Assembly: GCA_902559985.1 (NCBI GenBank)
Contig: CACEJY010000006.1
Location: forward strand, 1 to 59,691
Direction of reading: 5' to 3'
DNA: 59,691 bases
From: an uncultured SAR116 cluster alpha proteobacterium
GTDB lineage: Bacteria; Pseudomonadota; Alphaproteobacteria; Puniceispirillales; Puniceispirillaceae
Below the pieces are notes generated by a model. The model was not told the origin of the DNA. It worked only from the letters and a program-made list of their open reading frames with translations, and did no database searches. Positions 27,841 to 37,102 of this stretch are shown here, piece after piece; position 1 is the stretch's first letter; each line of letters begins with the position of its first letter. Position numbers and translations under genes: made by a program.

Positions 27841-29292
27841 TTATTTACCTATAGTTGTCTTGGATCCAAGATCATATAAACCGATGCGGCGCATCGGACC
27901 ATCAAAGCGCAATTCATGTCCGATTGGTGGGTGCGCACGTTGAGTACAATCCATCCGCTCACAGACCGAGCAGCCAACTCCGATTTCATCCAATTGGGCG
28001 GTTTTGGAAACGTCAATTTGATCAGCATAAATCATGTCTCGCGCATGATACAACTCGCAGCCAAGTGTCACCGCAAACTCAGGGGACTGAGCCAAGGTGG
28101 GCGACCACAAAGGTGGAGCTGTCCGCGCCACCATAAAATATTTTTGACCATTTGGCAGTTCTGCAGCTTGTATGAGTATTTTTTCTGGCGTACGAAATGC
28201 CTTGTGCATTGTCCATTTTGGACAGGTTCCGCCATGTGTTGCGAATTGCATTCCGGCAGCAGCAAGGCGTTTGGAAATATTACCCGCATCATCAACACGA
28301 ATAAAGAAAAAGGGAATGCCGCGTGCATTCGGCGCATTTAATGTTGTTAAGCGGTGGCACACTTGTTCAAAGCTACAGCCAAACCGGCGCCCCAATAAAT
28401 CAAGATCATATCTAAGACTCTTGGCCGAATCCAAAAAAGTCGAGTATGGCATCATTACCGCGCCAGCAAAATAGCCGGCAAGAGTGATTTTTAGTAATGA
28501 TTTTGTTTGCAAATCCTGCACTGCATGATCTTCACAAATTTTATCTAGCGCCGTCTGTTGGCTAAGCAAAGCTAATTGGACCAAAAGATGAAATTGCCTT
28601 TGCGAGCCAAGCAGAGCCTCACTGATTAATATTTCACGGCGATGCAGATCATAGCGTCGAAGCTGGTTCTGCATAATTTCAACAGGCATAATCCGTACTC
28701 GAAGACCAAACGTTTCAGTTACATAAGTCGCTAAATTGGCGAGCGTATTATCACCCGTCAGGCCAAAATCATTCACAGATACAATTTTGGCGACGCGACG
28801 CAACTCATCAGCAGCATCCTCAAGTGCCGCAAAATAGTTATTGGCTTTTTGCAGGGTTGCGCGAACCTTTTCAATTGGATTGCTTATCTGCATGCTGCCA
28901 CCATCACCAGCGGTAGCTTCCAATTCGTCCCTTACCTTGCGGTAAGCTTGAAATAACGTGATGAGCCCGCGCGCCGCCCCTGGGGCGGCGGTAATCATGT
29001 CTTGAATCTCGCGGCGTGGCACTTGTTCATCAGCCAACAATGGATCAGAAAAAATTTCCGACATACCTGTGGAAAGGCTGGCCGCATCATCTTCAGCAAA
29101 GTCCTTAAGATCAATGTCGAAGCTGTTTCCCAGACGCAGTAGCAAACCAACGGTAAGAGGGCGTTGGTTATGTTCTAAGAGGTTTAAGTACGAGGGACTA
29201 ATCTCTAGCGCATCTGCCATTGCGGTTTGGGATAACCCAATGGTCTTACGGAACCGGCGTAGTTTATGCCCAACAAGAATTTTTTCTTGCAT
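27841..29292 (-). CDS. XRE-family regulator with degenerate IrrE domain (ScfR/RamB-like)
   Basis: 483 aa. The N-terminal helix-turn-helix at about residues 8-65 includes GLSQTAMADALEISPSYLNLLE. The middle region resembles the ImmA/IrrE domain but lacks HEXXH; the corresponding helix reads FHLLVQLALL. The C-terminal DUF2083-type domain ends with a Cys cluster GVGCSVCERMDC. This is the layout of short-chain acyl-CoA-responsive regulators (ScfR, PccR, RamB), which control glyoxylate, propionate and acetate metabolism. ATG 29292 has AGGA 7 nt upstream. A perfect palindrome at 29378-29404 is a likely autoregulatory operator. Confidence 0.9.
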   Translation of the reverse strand: MQEKILVGHKLRRFRKTIGLSQTAMADALEISPSYLNLLEHNQRPLTVGLLLRLGNSFDIDLKDFAEDDAASLSTGMSEIFSDPLLADEQVPRREIQDMITAAPGAARGLITLFQAYRKVRDELEATAGDGGSMQISNPIEKVRATLQKANNYFAALEDAADELRRVAKIVSVNDFGLTGDNTLANLATYVTETFGLRVRIMPVEIMQNQLRRYDLHRREILISEALLGSQRQFHLLVQLALLSQQTALDKICEDHAVQDLQTKSLLKITLAGYFAGAVMMPYSTFLDSAKSLRYDLDLLGRRFGCSFEQVCHRLTTLNAPNARGIPFFFIRVDDAGNISKRLAAAGMQFATHGGTCPKWTMHKAFRTPEKILIQAAELPNGQKYFMVARTAPPLWSPTLAQSPEFAVTLGCELYHARDMIYADQIDVSKTAQLDEIGVGCSVCERMDCTQRAHPPIGHELRFDGPMRRIGLYDLGSKTTIGK

Positions 29293-29377
29293 CCGATCAT
29301 CCTCTCAATGTCCATCAAACGCCTGATGCTTGGATAGAAAAATCAAACCGACTAGGCTATCATTCTAATCCATTAGC

Positions 29378-29404
29378 GAAAATTGTAAATATTTTACAAT
29401 TTTC
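29378..29404. promoter_or_regulatory. Perfect 12-3-12 palindrome, candidate operator of the ScfR-like regulator
   Basis: Arms GAAAATTGTAAA and TTTACAATTTTC flank TAT with no mismatch. The centre lies about 100 bp upstream of the regulator's start codon. The TTGTAAA/TTTACAA core resembles operators of XRE-IrrE regulators, which often control their own genes; assignment to this regulator is inference. Confidence 0.7.
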
Positions 29405-29529
29405 AAATTTTCACTTTTTTTCTTTCTTTTTAAGTCCGCTCCTGCGCACGTTAATTTGAGAATAATGCTTTGGCCAAGCTACCCGCTAAAAAATTAAGTT
29501 GTTCCCGAGATAAGACAAGTATTTTAGGT

Positions 29530-29604
29530 CTTTGCGATGTGGAATTTTCTCGAATGAAAGCGGCTTGGGGGAGATCGTTTAATTCGCAATTCTACATCGC
29601 AAAG
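29530..29604. ncRNA. Long stem-loop, possible structured RNA or large operator
   Basis: The arms 29530-29546 and 29588-29604 pair over 17 bp with a single wobble on the plus strand. Inside, CGAAT (29551-29555) pairs with ATTCG (29582-29586). There is no T-tract on either side. It lies in the 400-bp gap between glycerate kinase and the regulator gene, 89 bp past the kinase stop on the minus strand. The rest of that gap contains the palindrome at 29378-29404 and a GC-rich stretch at 29605-29645, but no gene. Confidence 0.45.
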
Positions 29605-29692
29605 CTCGGTCGGTCAGGGATTTAACTTTGTCCGGCCCCCCGATTGATATTCGTGTCAAAAGCACACCACTTCACAAATGTTCTCTCTTTTG

Positions 29693-30976
29693 TTACGAGG
29701 ATTGAGCAATTACCAAAACTATATCAGCAAGATTGGTACCGGTTGCACCAGTTATAAGCAATTGATCATACGTCCGCAGGTAGTCATAACTGGCATGCCC
29801 CGAAAGAGCGGCGCTGGCGGCGGAATGATCAAAATCATGCTCTGATGAAATGAGTCCACCGGCAGCATCTGTTGGTCCATCGCGACCATCGGTTCCTGCC
29901 GCAAGTATCGCCCAACGTTGTGGAGCTCCCGAGCCAGCGTCACGCATCGCTAACGCAAAAGCAAGCGCCAATTCTTGTGAGCGCCCCCCTTTACCGGGAT
30001 TAGACATTTCAAGTGTAACCGTAGTCTCGCCTCCAACAACAAAACCAAATGGCCTTGCTGGGCTTTCATTTTGATTATGCTGTTCAATTACCAGCGCTGC
30101 AAGGCGGCGGGCCATATCGGTTGCTTCACCATCAAGGTCTGGCGCATCAAAACACTTGAACTCCGGCATAACGGACTCGACATAACTGGCGGCCGCCTCC
30201 CGGCATTGGGCATTACTTGCGATAATCCGCGTTGTGACTCGATCAAGAACTGGATCACCTGGTCGCACTGGGCCCGCCACATCATTAGATATGATGGACT
30301 GCAAATGTGGCATTACAAAATCCAGTCGATCAAGCTTTTTGGAACGTATTAACGCGAGCGCATCATCGAGCGGCACCGGATCAGCGACAGCCAGGCCACT
30401 AGCAATCGACTCTGGTGCATCACCCGGCACATCTGATAGTAAAAATTGGGTTATGCGGGCCGGAGCCGCCAACCGAGCCAACTGTCCACCTTTTAATCGA
30501 GAAAAAAGTCGCCGCACAATATTAATAGCATGAATATCAAGCCCGCTGGCGAGCAATACATCATTCAAGGCTATTTTCTGGGTTAGAGAAATGCCAATTG
30601 CTGGTGCTGGCAATAATGCCGAGCCACCGCCGCTGATCAACAAAAGTAAATGATTGGCTTCACCAAGCCCAGATACAAGACTTTCGACGGCATTGGTAGC
30701 ATCTAGCCCACGCTTATCAGGAACCGGGTGGGCACTGGCGATACAACGAAAACCATCGATATCGCGATGGTTCTCATCGGTTGTGATAACAATACCGGTA
30801 CCATCATACCCACAATTGCGTACCGCTTCAGCCATTGCTCCAGCTGCTTTGCCAAGCGCAATAACATGGCTCGGTTTTTCGTCAAGCTTACGATAAGCAT
30901 CCTTGGTAATTCGATCAGGGATCCCGGCTTTGAGCGCCGCAGAAAACCCATCCGATATTACCTTTTCAAAATACAT
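29693..30976 (-). CDS. Glycerate kinase, type-2 (GckA/TtuD family)
   Basis: 427 aa. The N-terminal DUF4147 region has IALGKAAGAMAEA near residue 40 and LLISGGGSALLPAP around 113; the C-terminal MOFRL region has FVVGGETTVTLE, GGRSQELALA and AAGTDGRDGPTDAAG. This family phosphorylates D-glycerate to 2-phosphoglycerate. ATG 30976 has AGGGG 7 nt upstream. It is co-directional with the 2-hydroxyacid dehydrogenase 13 bp upstream, forming a probable two-gene unit that reduces hydroxypyruvate or glyoxylate and then phosphorylates glycerate. Confidence 0.92.
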   Translation of the reverse strand: MYFEKVISDGFSAALKAGIPDRITKDAYRKLDEKPSHVIALGKAAGAMAEAVRNCGYDGTGIVITTDENHRDIDGFRCIASAHPVPDKRGLDATNAVESLVSGLGEANHLLLLISGGGSALLPAPAIGISLTQKIALNDVLLASGLDIHAINIVRRLFSRLKGGQLARLAAPARITQFLLSDVPGDAPESIASGLAVADPVPLDDALALIRSKKLDRLDFVMPHLQSIISNDVAGPVRPGDPVLDRVTTRIIASNAQCREAAASYVESVMPEFKCFDAPDLDGEATDMARRLAALVIEQHNQNESPARPFGFVVGGETTVTLEMSNPGKGGRSQELALAFALAMRDAGSGAPQRWAILAAGTDGRDGPTDAAGGLISSEHDFDHSAASAALSGHASYDYLRTYDQLLITGATGTNLADIVLVIAQSS

Positions 30977-30989
30977 GCATGCCCCTAGT

Positions 30990-31964
30990 TCACACAGGGT
31001 CTATCAAGCTATCACCCGCAAAAAAGGCTCGTGCATTTTCAACGACTTTTAAGCCCATCGCGGTTCGCGTTTCCACCGTCGCTGATCCAATATGCGGTAG
31101 TAAAACCGTGTTTGGCGCTGATAACAGTGCAGGATTGATTGCAGGTTCACCCTGGAACACATCCAACCCTGCTCCACCAATGCGGCTCTCACAAAGGGCC
31201 GCAGCAAGCGCCGTTTCATCCACAACATCGCCTCGTGCGGTATTAATGAGGCAAGCATCGCGCTTCATCATAGCAAGGCTCTTAGAATTTATCACATGGT
31301 AGGTCTGCGGGCTTGCCGCACAATGCAAAGAAACAATATCAGCAACACGACACACGCTATCCACATCATCAAGCTGTTTTGCAGAATAATTAAACTTATC
31401 AGTTATTTGAGAACGGTTTTGAAATACAACCTCCATGCCAAAACCAAGAGCGGCCCGATGCGCGACTGCCTTGCCTATTCGCCCCATCCCAATAATGCCG
31501 AGCGTTTTTCCTTGCAAGGCGCGCCCCATCAAGTGAGTTGGACGCCAGCCATCCCAAGATCCAGATCGTAGCTCGCGTTCCCCCTCGCCGGCCCGGCGTG
31601 TCAGCATCAGAATCAGCGTCAATGCAAGATCAGCTGTCGCATCAGTAAGCACACCGGGAGTGTTACTGACAAGGATACCAGCTGAAGCTGCTGCCTCAAG
31701 ATCAATATGATTTACCCCAACACCAAAATTTGCGATCAGCCGACCTGAACCCCTGGCACCCGCCGAGATAATATCGGCCCCTATTTTGTCTGATACTGTC
31801 GGGGCGATCGCATCATGACTAGAAAAGCCAGCTGCCATTTCAGCAGCGGAAAGCGGCGTGTCACCCTCATTAAATGTTGGAGAAAAATATTGAGAAAGCG
31901 CGGCTTCGGCTTCGGCCGGCCAGCGCCGGGTCACAAAAATTGTAGGTTTATCATGTTTTGTCAT
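30990..31964 (-). CDS. D-2-hydroxyacid dehydrogenase (glyoxylate/hydroxypyruvate reductase type)
   Basis: 324 aa. The catalytic domain is followed by a Rossmann segment GIIGMGRIGKAVA at about residues 155-167, then LINTARGDVVDE with the substrate-binding Arg, DVFQGEP with the Glu and LLPHIGSAT with the catalytic His. The family reduces 2-oxo acids with NAD(P)H. Coupling to glycerate kinase 13 bp downstream suggests hydroxypyruvate or glyoxylate as substrate. It lies after the terminator of the BMP gene, so it probably has its own promoter in 31965-32082. Confidence 0.9.
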   Translation of the reverse strand: MTKHDKPTIFVTRRWPAEAEAALSQYFSPTFNEGDTPLSAAEMAAGFSSHDAIAPTVSDKIGADIISAGARGSGRLIANFGVGVNHIDLEAAASAGILVSNTPGVLTDATADLALTLILMLTRRAGEGERELRSGSWDGWRPTHLMGRALQGKTLGIIGMGRIGKAVAHRAALGFGMEVVFQNRSQITDKFNYSAKQLDDVDSVCRVADIVSLHCAASPQTYHVINSKSLAMMKRDACLINTARGDVVDETALAAALCESRIGGAGLDVFQGEPAINPALLSAPNTVLLPHIGSATVETRTAMGLKVVENARAFFAGDSLIDPV

Positions 31965-32082
31965 TTCAGCATTTTGCGCAAAAACGACGCGAAAGAACAG
32001 TTTTTTTTACCACTCGCCACCAGATAAAATAATTTAGCCTGAGTCCCACAAAGAACAAAAAATTCGCAAACTCATAATAACG

Positions 32083-32113
32083 AAAAGGGCGTTGCCAATC
32101 ACAACGCCCTTTT
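32083..32113 (-). terminator. Strong bidirectional terminator after the BMP gene
   Basis: AAAAGGGCGTTG pairs perfectly with CAACGCCCTTTT around a 7-nt loop, giving a GC-rich stem with A and T tracts on the two sides. It lies 40 bp beyond the stop of the minus-strand importer operon. Confidence 0.92.
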
Positions 32114-32153
32114 CCCATACAAGTTCTTTTATGAGTTCACTTTTTGATCATGA

Positions 32154-33275
32154 TCAACCAGGGATTTTGCCCTTAATACCCTCAACATAGTAATCAAGCG
32201 TTGTGAACAATTCCCCATCATTAAGGGTTTTTCCAGCAGGGACACGAACCGTACCAGAATTATCCTTGATCGGCCCTGTAAAAATTTTGTTTTTTCCTGA
32301 TTTAATATCAGCTGCAGCCTGAGCTGCTGCCTTGGCGACATCCTCAGGCATATTTTCAAATGGTGATAAAACCAAATAATCATCTGCCATACCAACCCAA
32401 GTGTTGCCAGCCCAGTGATCCGGGCCATCACCTGTTGACCATTTTCCATCCATCATCTGTTGAATTTTTGCGATATAGTAAGGCCCCCAGTTATTCACTG
32501 AGCTAAACAATTGGGCTTTAGGTGCAAAGGCTTTCATATCGCTTGACTGACCAAAGCCGTGTACACCAGCTTTTTCGGCAGTCTGCAACATGGCAGGGCT
32601 GTCTGTATGCTGAGCCAGTATGTCCGCACCTTCGGCAATGTGAACTTTTGCTGCGTCAGCTTCTTTTACTGGATCATACCAAGAGTTTACCCAGATAACC
32701 GAAACCTCAGCCTTCGGGTTTACAGAACGAAGACCAATGCCAAAGGCATTGATACCCTGAATAACCTCAGGTATCGGGAAAGATGCCAAATAACCAATTT
32801 TGTTTGATTTAGTCATAAGACCAGCAACAACACCTTGGACATAACGGCCTTCGTAAAACCGAATGTTACCGGTAGCCACATTTGGAGACCGCTTATAACC
32901 AGTAATGTGTTCAAATTTCACATTTGGAAATTCTTTGGCAACTTTGATCGTATGATCCATGTAGCCAAAAGATGTGGTGAAAATGATGTCATTTCCCTGT
33001 TTTGCCAATTCGCGAATAACCCGCGCCGAATCAGGTCCTTCAGGCACATTTTCTACGAATGTCGTTTCAACCTTTTTTCCAAAATGCTTTTCAACATCCA
33101 ACCGAGCGACTTCATGTGCATATGTCCAGCCATGATCCCCTGGCGTCGTCAGATAAACAAAGCCAACTTTGACCCTATCAGCTGCATTAGCCACTGTGAC
33201 CGCTGTTAACGCAACCAAAGCCGAAAGGGCCAAGGTGGCAACAGCAGCAAACGAAAAGTTAGTTTTTATTTTCAT
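32154..33275 (-). CDS. BMP-family ABC transporter substrate-binding protein
   Basis: 373 aa with a cleavable signal peptide ending ANA-A near residue 32. The mature protein begins DRVKVGFVYLTTPGDHGWTYAHE, the pattern of the basic membrane protein (PnrA/Med) family. It contains TTSFGYMDHTIKVAKEFPNVKFEHITG and later AHTDSPAML-type ligand segments (here QHTDSPAM). Characterised members bind nucleosides or purines. ATG has GGAGG 7 nt upstream. It is the last gene of the operon ATPase-permease-permease-BMP and is followed by a strong terminator. A purine or nucleoside ligand is inference. Confidence 0.93.
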   Translation of the reverse strand: MKIKTNFSFAAVATLALSALVALTAVTVANAADRVKVGFVYLTTPGDHGWTYAHEVARLDVEKHFGKKVETTFVENVPEGPDSARVIRELAKQGNDIIFTTSFGYMDHTIKVAKEFPNVKFEHITGYKRSPNVATGNIRFYEGRYVQGVVAGLMTKSNKIGYLASFPIPEVIQGINAFGIGLRSVNPKAEVSVIWVNSWYDPVKEADAAKVHIAEGADILAQHTDSPAMLQTAEKAGVHGFGQSSDMKAFAPKAQLFSSVNNWGPYYIAKIQQMMDGKWSTGDGPDHWAGNTWVGMADDYLVLSPFENMPEDVAKAAAQAAADIKSGKNKIFTGPIKDNSGTVRVPAGKTLNDGELFTTLDYYVEGIKGKIPG

Positions 33276-33336
33276 TATTTCCTCCGTAAAAAATTATATA
33301 TTTGAGTAAGAAAGAAGATAAGTTATTTAATTCCAT

Positions 33337-34248
33337 CTATTTATTACTGATAAACAAACGCCCCAAACAGGCTGGGGAATTAGCCAATGCAAAATCACGA
33401 TTACGCGCTATCAGTACCAACACAATGATAGTCGCAATATAGGGCAGCATTGACAGCATCTGTGATGGCACAGTCCATCCCCGCGCTTGTCCTGCCAGCT
33501 GCATAATTGTGATCCCGCCGAACAATAATGCGCCGATGAGGATACGCGAAGGAATCCAAGATGCAAAGACCACAAGCGCAAGCGCAATCCAGCCACGTCC
33601 CGCTGTCATACCTTCAGACCAGTGTGGCGTTAGCATAAGCGGCAAATATGCGCCCCCAAGTCCGGCCATCAGGCCGCCGAATGACACGGCGCCAAACCGC
33701 ACCAAAAGCACCCGATAACCAAGCGCATGCGCCGAATCGTGGCTATTACCAACCGCCCGCAACACCAAACCGGCCCGCGTTCGGTTTAAAAACCACGCTA
33801 CTAGCATAAGAACGCCAATTGATAGGTAGGCCATGATGTCATGGTTAAATAGCAAGTTGCCAATAATAGGAACGTCAACAAGAATTGGAATGGCAAGATT
33901 GGGTAAACCATCAACCGTGCCGCCAACATAGGGTGCGCCGACAAGCCCTGATAAGCCTGACCCAAAAATAGTCAGAGCAAGACCTGTTGCAACCTGGTTG
34001 GTGGCGAGGCCCAAAGCAAATAGCGAAAACACAGCGGCAGTCATCGCCCCGGCAAGTGCACCGGCCAGAATGCCCATGTAGGGATTTCCAAAGATCGACG
34101 TTGCTGCAAAGGCCGATACGGCCCCCATGAGCATCATGCCTTCCACTCCTAAGTTCAACACTCCACTTCTTTCGGCTACCAATTCGCCCGTTGCCGCAAA
34201 AATCAATGGTACCGAAGTCAATAGAACGGTTAGGATCAAGGCTTCCAT
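33337..34248 (-). CDS. ABC transporter permease (BPD_transp_2, second)
   Basis: 303-aa integral membrane protein with about eight to nine hydrophobic helices and the family-typical segments LVAERSGVLNLGVEGMMLMGA near residue 25 and LRAVGNSHDSAHALGY around 165. It pairs with the permease encoded directly upstream, whose stop is 1 bp away, to form the heterodimeric channel of the BMP importer (YufQ-like). Confidence 0.93.
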   Translation of the reverse strand: MEALILTVLLTSVPLIFAATGELVAERSGVLNLGVEGMMLMGAVSAFAATSIFGNPYMGILAGALAGAMTAAVFSLFALGLATNQVATGLALTIFGSGLSGLVGAPYVGGTVDGLPNLAIPILVDVPIIGNLLFNHDIMAYLSIGVLMLVAWFLNRTRAGLVLRAVGNSHDSAHALGYRVLLVRFGAVSFGGLMAGLGGAYLPLMLTPHWSEGMTAGRGWIALALVVFASWIPSRILIGALLFGGITIMQLAGQARGWTVPSQMLSMLPYIATIIVLVLIARNRDFALANSPACLGRLFISNK

Positions 34249-34249
34249 T

Positions 34250-35350
34250 CTATCGCCCCTTTGAAACCGGCATTACTGCCGGACGCCGCCACGTGATATG
34301 ATAACGGTTAAATATCTCGCCAGCTAGAAGCATAAAAAGCAATATCCCCTTGAAAACACCTGTCACCACCTTTGGCATGCCAAGCGCTATCTGTGCATAA
34401 TCGCCGCCAAGTTCAGCAAGGGCTACAATCAGACCAGCAAAAATCACCCCGATTGGGTTTAACCTTGCTAAAAACGCTACAATAATTGCGGTAAAACCAT
34501 AACCAAAAGATACATTTGGCTGAAGCTGGCCCATGCTAGCAGATACCTCAATCATCCCAGCAAGCCCTGCTGCACCGCCTGCAATTGCCATCACGCCAAT
34601 CGTTACCAAATGCGGCTCAAAGCCGGCAAATTGGCCAGCACGTGGCGCATCACCCATTACCTTGATCTGGAACCCCAAAATAGTGCGAGATAACACAAAT
34701 CCCCCGGCAACCGCCAACAACAACGCGCCAATAACTCCCCAATGCAACTGTCCCAGCGTGCCAACAATCGGCAAGTCAATCCTTTGGATCAGACCGGCAT
34801 CACTATACATTTTTGTAAGCGGAAACCCAAATGACATGGGATCGCGCCACGGACCTCGCACTAGCCAGTCAATAAAGAGCGCTGCAACATAGGTCAGCAT
34901 TAAAGAAACCAGGATTTCATTGGTGTTAAATCTAACTTTCAACAATGCTGGTATCATTGCCCAGCATATACCACCAATTATGCTGGCCAAGACCATTGCC
35001 GGCATCAGGGACATCGCTGGCCAATCCGGAAAATTCAGTGCCACCCAACCGGAAAAGATTGCACCAAAAATCAACTGGCCTTCAGCGCCTATATTCCACA
35101 CATTCGCGCGAAAACAAAATACCAGTCCAGTAGCAGTAATGATGAGTGGACAAGCCTTTACAAAAAGATCACCAATTTGATCGGGACGCGAAATTGGCGC
35201 TACAAAAAAGGTATAAAGTGAATCAAACGGGCTAAATCCTAGAAGGCCAAAAATGGCGACACCAACAGCCAATGTCAGGAAAATGGCAACCGCTGGAGTC
35301 AGCAATGTCAGCGATAGGGGAATATGTTTGCGCGGCGTCATGCTAATCAT
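34250..35350 (-). CDS. ABC transporter permease (BPD_transp_2, first)
   Basis: 366 aa with about nine to ten membrane helices. Typical segments are FCFRANVWNIGAEGQLIFGAI near residue 80 and IKVMGDAPRAGQFAGF near 230. It is the larger permease of the BMP importer (YufP-like). It overlaps the ATPase gene by 4 bp, indicating translational coupling. Confidence 0.93.
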   Translation of the reverse strand: MISMTPRKHIPLSLTLLTPAVAIFLTLAVGVAIFGLLGFSPFDSLYTFFVAPISRPDQIGDLFVKACPLIITATGLVFCFRANVWNIGAEGQLIFGAIFSGWVALNFPDWPAMSLMPAMVLASIIGGICWAMIPALLKVRFNTNEILVSLMLTYVAALFIDWLVRGPWRDPMSFGFPLTKMYSDAGLIQRIDLPIVGTLGQLHWGVIGALLLAVAGGFVLSRTILGFQIKVMGDAPRAGQFAGFEPHLVTIGVMAIAGGAAGLAGMIEVSASMGQLQPNVSFGYGFTAIIVAFLARLNPIGVIFAGLIVALAELGGDYAQIALGMPKVVTGVFKGILLFMLLAGEIFNRYHITWRRPAVMPVSKGR

Positions 35351-36924
35351 ACGCTCTTCCCTCCTACTGCATGGCTACCACCCATCAAAAGGCCCACTTT
35401 TTTAGCCGTAAGGTTACCCGCTGGTTCCGCATCAGATAAGATCCCATCATGCAGTACCGCAATCCGATGTGAAATCGCAAAAATTTCTTCGAGGTCCTGC
35501 GATATCATAACTATCGCAGAACCTTCTGCCGCCAGATCTAGCATCGCTCTACGGATAAACACTGCCGCTCCAACATCAACCCCCCATGTGGGCTGCGACA
35601 CGATCAACACTTTTGGCACCTTGATAATCTCACGGCCAACAACAAATTTCTGCAAATTGCCTCCCGATAGAGATGAGGCCAGCGGGTTCGCCTCCGGCAA
35701 ACGTACATCGAAATCTTTGGCTATCTCGCCTGCTTTGGCTTTCATGCCCGAAAGATCAAGAACACCGTGGCGAACCAGTTCAACAATTGAGTGACTGGTC
35801 AATAACGCATTTTCAGCAAGGCTCATTGACGGTACCGCCGCGTGACCGTTGCGCTCTTCTGGAATAAACCCCATGCGAGCGACACGCCGTTCAGCTGGAT
35901 TTTTCAGACTGACATCCACCCCATCAAGAAACATCACCCCAGAATCACTCCCCCGCCATTCGCCAATCAATGCGGACATCAACTCACCTTGACCATTGCC
36001 GGCAATACCTGCAATACCAAAAATTTCACCCGCATTCGCGGCGATCGATATGTTACGCAAGGTAACAGAAAATGCTGACTCTTGGGGACGATAGAGATTT
36101 TTTACCTCAAATAGCAACTTGCTCTTGGCTGGCGCCTTTTGGCGTGCGACGTTCTTAACTTTATTGCCAATCATCATTTCAGCAAGCTTGCTGTTTGTTT
36201 GCCCTTTTATCGCAACCGAACCAACATTCTGCCCACGTCGTAATACTGTTGCACGGCTAGTCAGGGCTCGGATTTCATCTAGCTTGTGTGAGATAAACAA
36301 AACAGCTAGTCCGTTATCAGCAAAGCGCCGCAGCACCGAGAATAGCTGTTCGGTCTCTTGCGGGGTTAAAACTGATGTTGGTTCATCCATAATCAGTAAT
36401 TTAGGGTCTTGCAGCAAACAACGGATAATCTCAACACGTTGTTGTTGGCCAACCGAAAGATTATAAATTCGTGCATCCGGATCAACACCGATACCATATT
36501 CTTTTGAAATGCTGGAAATGCGTGAAGAAAGCGATGCCATTGTTTCGCCCGGCGGCATCGCCAACTGGATATTTTCAGCAACAGTTAGCGCATCAAACAG
36601 AGAAAAATGCTGAAACACCATACCAATTCCAAGTTTACGCGCATGTTGCGGCCCGTTAATAAAGACCGGTTTACCATTCCAAAACAATTGCCCAGTATCT
36701 GGCTGCAACAACCCGTAGGCGATTTTTACGAAAGTTGATTTGCCGGCACCATTTTCTCCCAGAAGTGCGTGTATTTCACCAGCATGGATGCTGAAAGACA
36801 CATCATCATTCGCAACGAAGTCTCCAAAACTTTTGGTAATGCCAACAGCTTCAAGAAGTGGCCCCAATTTTGAACAGCTTGAGTTTGACGATTTAGACAT
36901 TACTCTTTTAACTTTCTTAGGCAT
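35347..36924 (-). CDS. ABC transporter ATP-binding protein (duplicated, BMP-type)
   Basis: 525 aa with two fused ATPase domains. The first has Walker A GENGAGKST near residue 57, signature LSVGQQQRVEI and Walker B LLIMDEPTS. The second has a degenerate P-loop GIAGNGQGELMSAL and signature LSGGNLQKFVVGRE, with the Walker B Asp-Glu replaced (LIVSQPTWGVD), as is usual for this class. This is the layout of YufO-like nucleoside importer ATPases. It is the first gene of the four-gene operon. ATG 36900 is a possible shorter start. Confidence 0.94.
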   Translation of the reverse strand: MPKKVKRVMSKSSNSSCSKLGPLLEAVGITKSFGDFVANDDVSFSIHAGEIHALLGENGAGKSTFVKIAYGLLQPDTGQLFWNGKPVFINGPQHARKLGIGMVFQHFSLFDALTVAENIQLAMPPGETMASLSSRISSISKEYGIGVDPDARIYNLSVGQQQRVEIIRCLLQDPKLLIMDEPTSVLTPQETEQLFSVLRRFADNGLAVLFISHKLDEIRALTSRATVLRRGQNVGSVAIKGQTNSKLAEMMIGNKVKNVARQKAPAKSKLLFEVKNLYRPQESAFSVTLRNISIAANAGEIFGIAGIAGNGQGELMSALIGEWRGSDSGVMFLDGVDVSLKNPAERRVARMGFIPEERNGHAAVPSMSLAENALLTSHSIVELVRHGVLDLSGMKAKAGEIAKDFDVRLPEANPLASSLSGGNLQKFVVGREIIKVPKVLIVSQPTWGVDVGAAVFIRRAMLDLAAEGSAIVMISQDLEEIFAISHRIAVLHDGILSDAEPAGNLTAKKVGLLMGGSHAVGGKSV

Positions 36925-37040
36925 AGGATCTATTGGAAGAACGCCTTCCGGATATTCATGCTGACAGGATTAAAAATAAAAGCAAACACGTAAAGCAATT
37001 AGACTTATCTTATAGACCAGGTTTCTTTTAAAAAGCGTTT

Positions 37041-37077
37041 GATTAAAAAAAGCTCCCACAAACGCATTGTGGGAGCT
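37041..37077 (-). terminator. Rho-independent terminator of glnK-amtB
   Basis: AGCTCCCACAA pairs perfectly with TTGTGGGAGCT around a 5-nt loop. On the minus strand the stem is followed by TTTTTTAATC. It lies 25 bp past the amtB stop. Confidence 0.95.
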
Positions 37078-37102
37078 AGAAGTTAGTTTGGGTTCGGCTT
37101 TT

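Noticed and set aside
36925-37040. Purine riboswitch before the BMP importer operon
   Set aside because: The short leader lacks the conserved junction sequences of the purine riboswitch.
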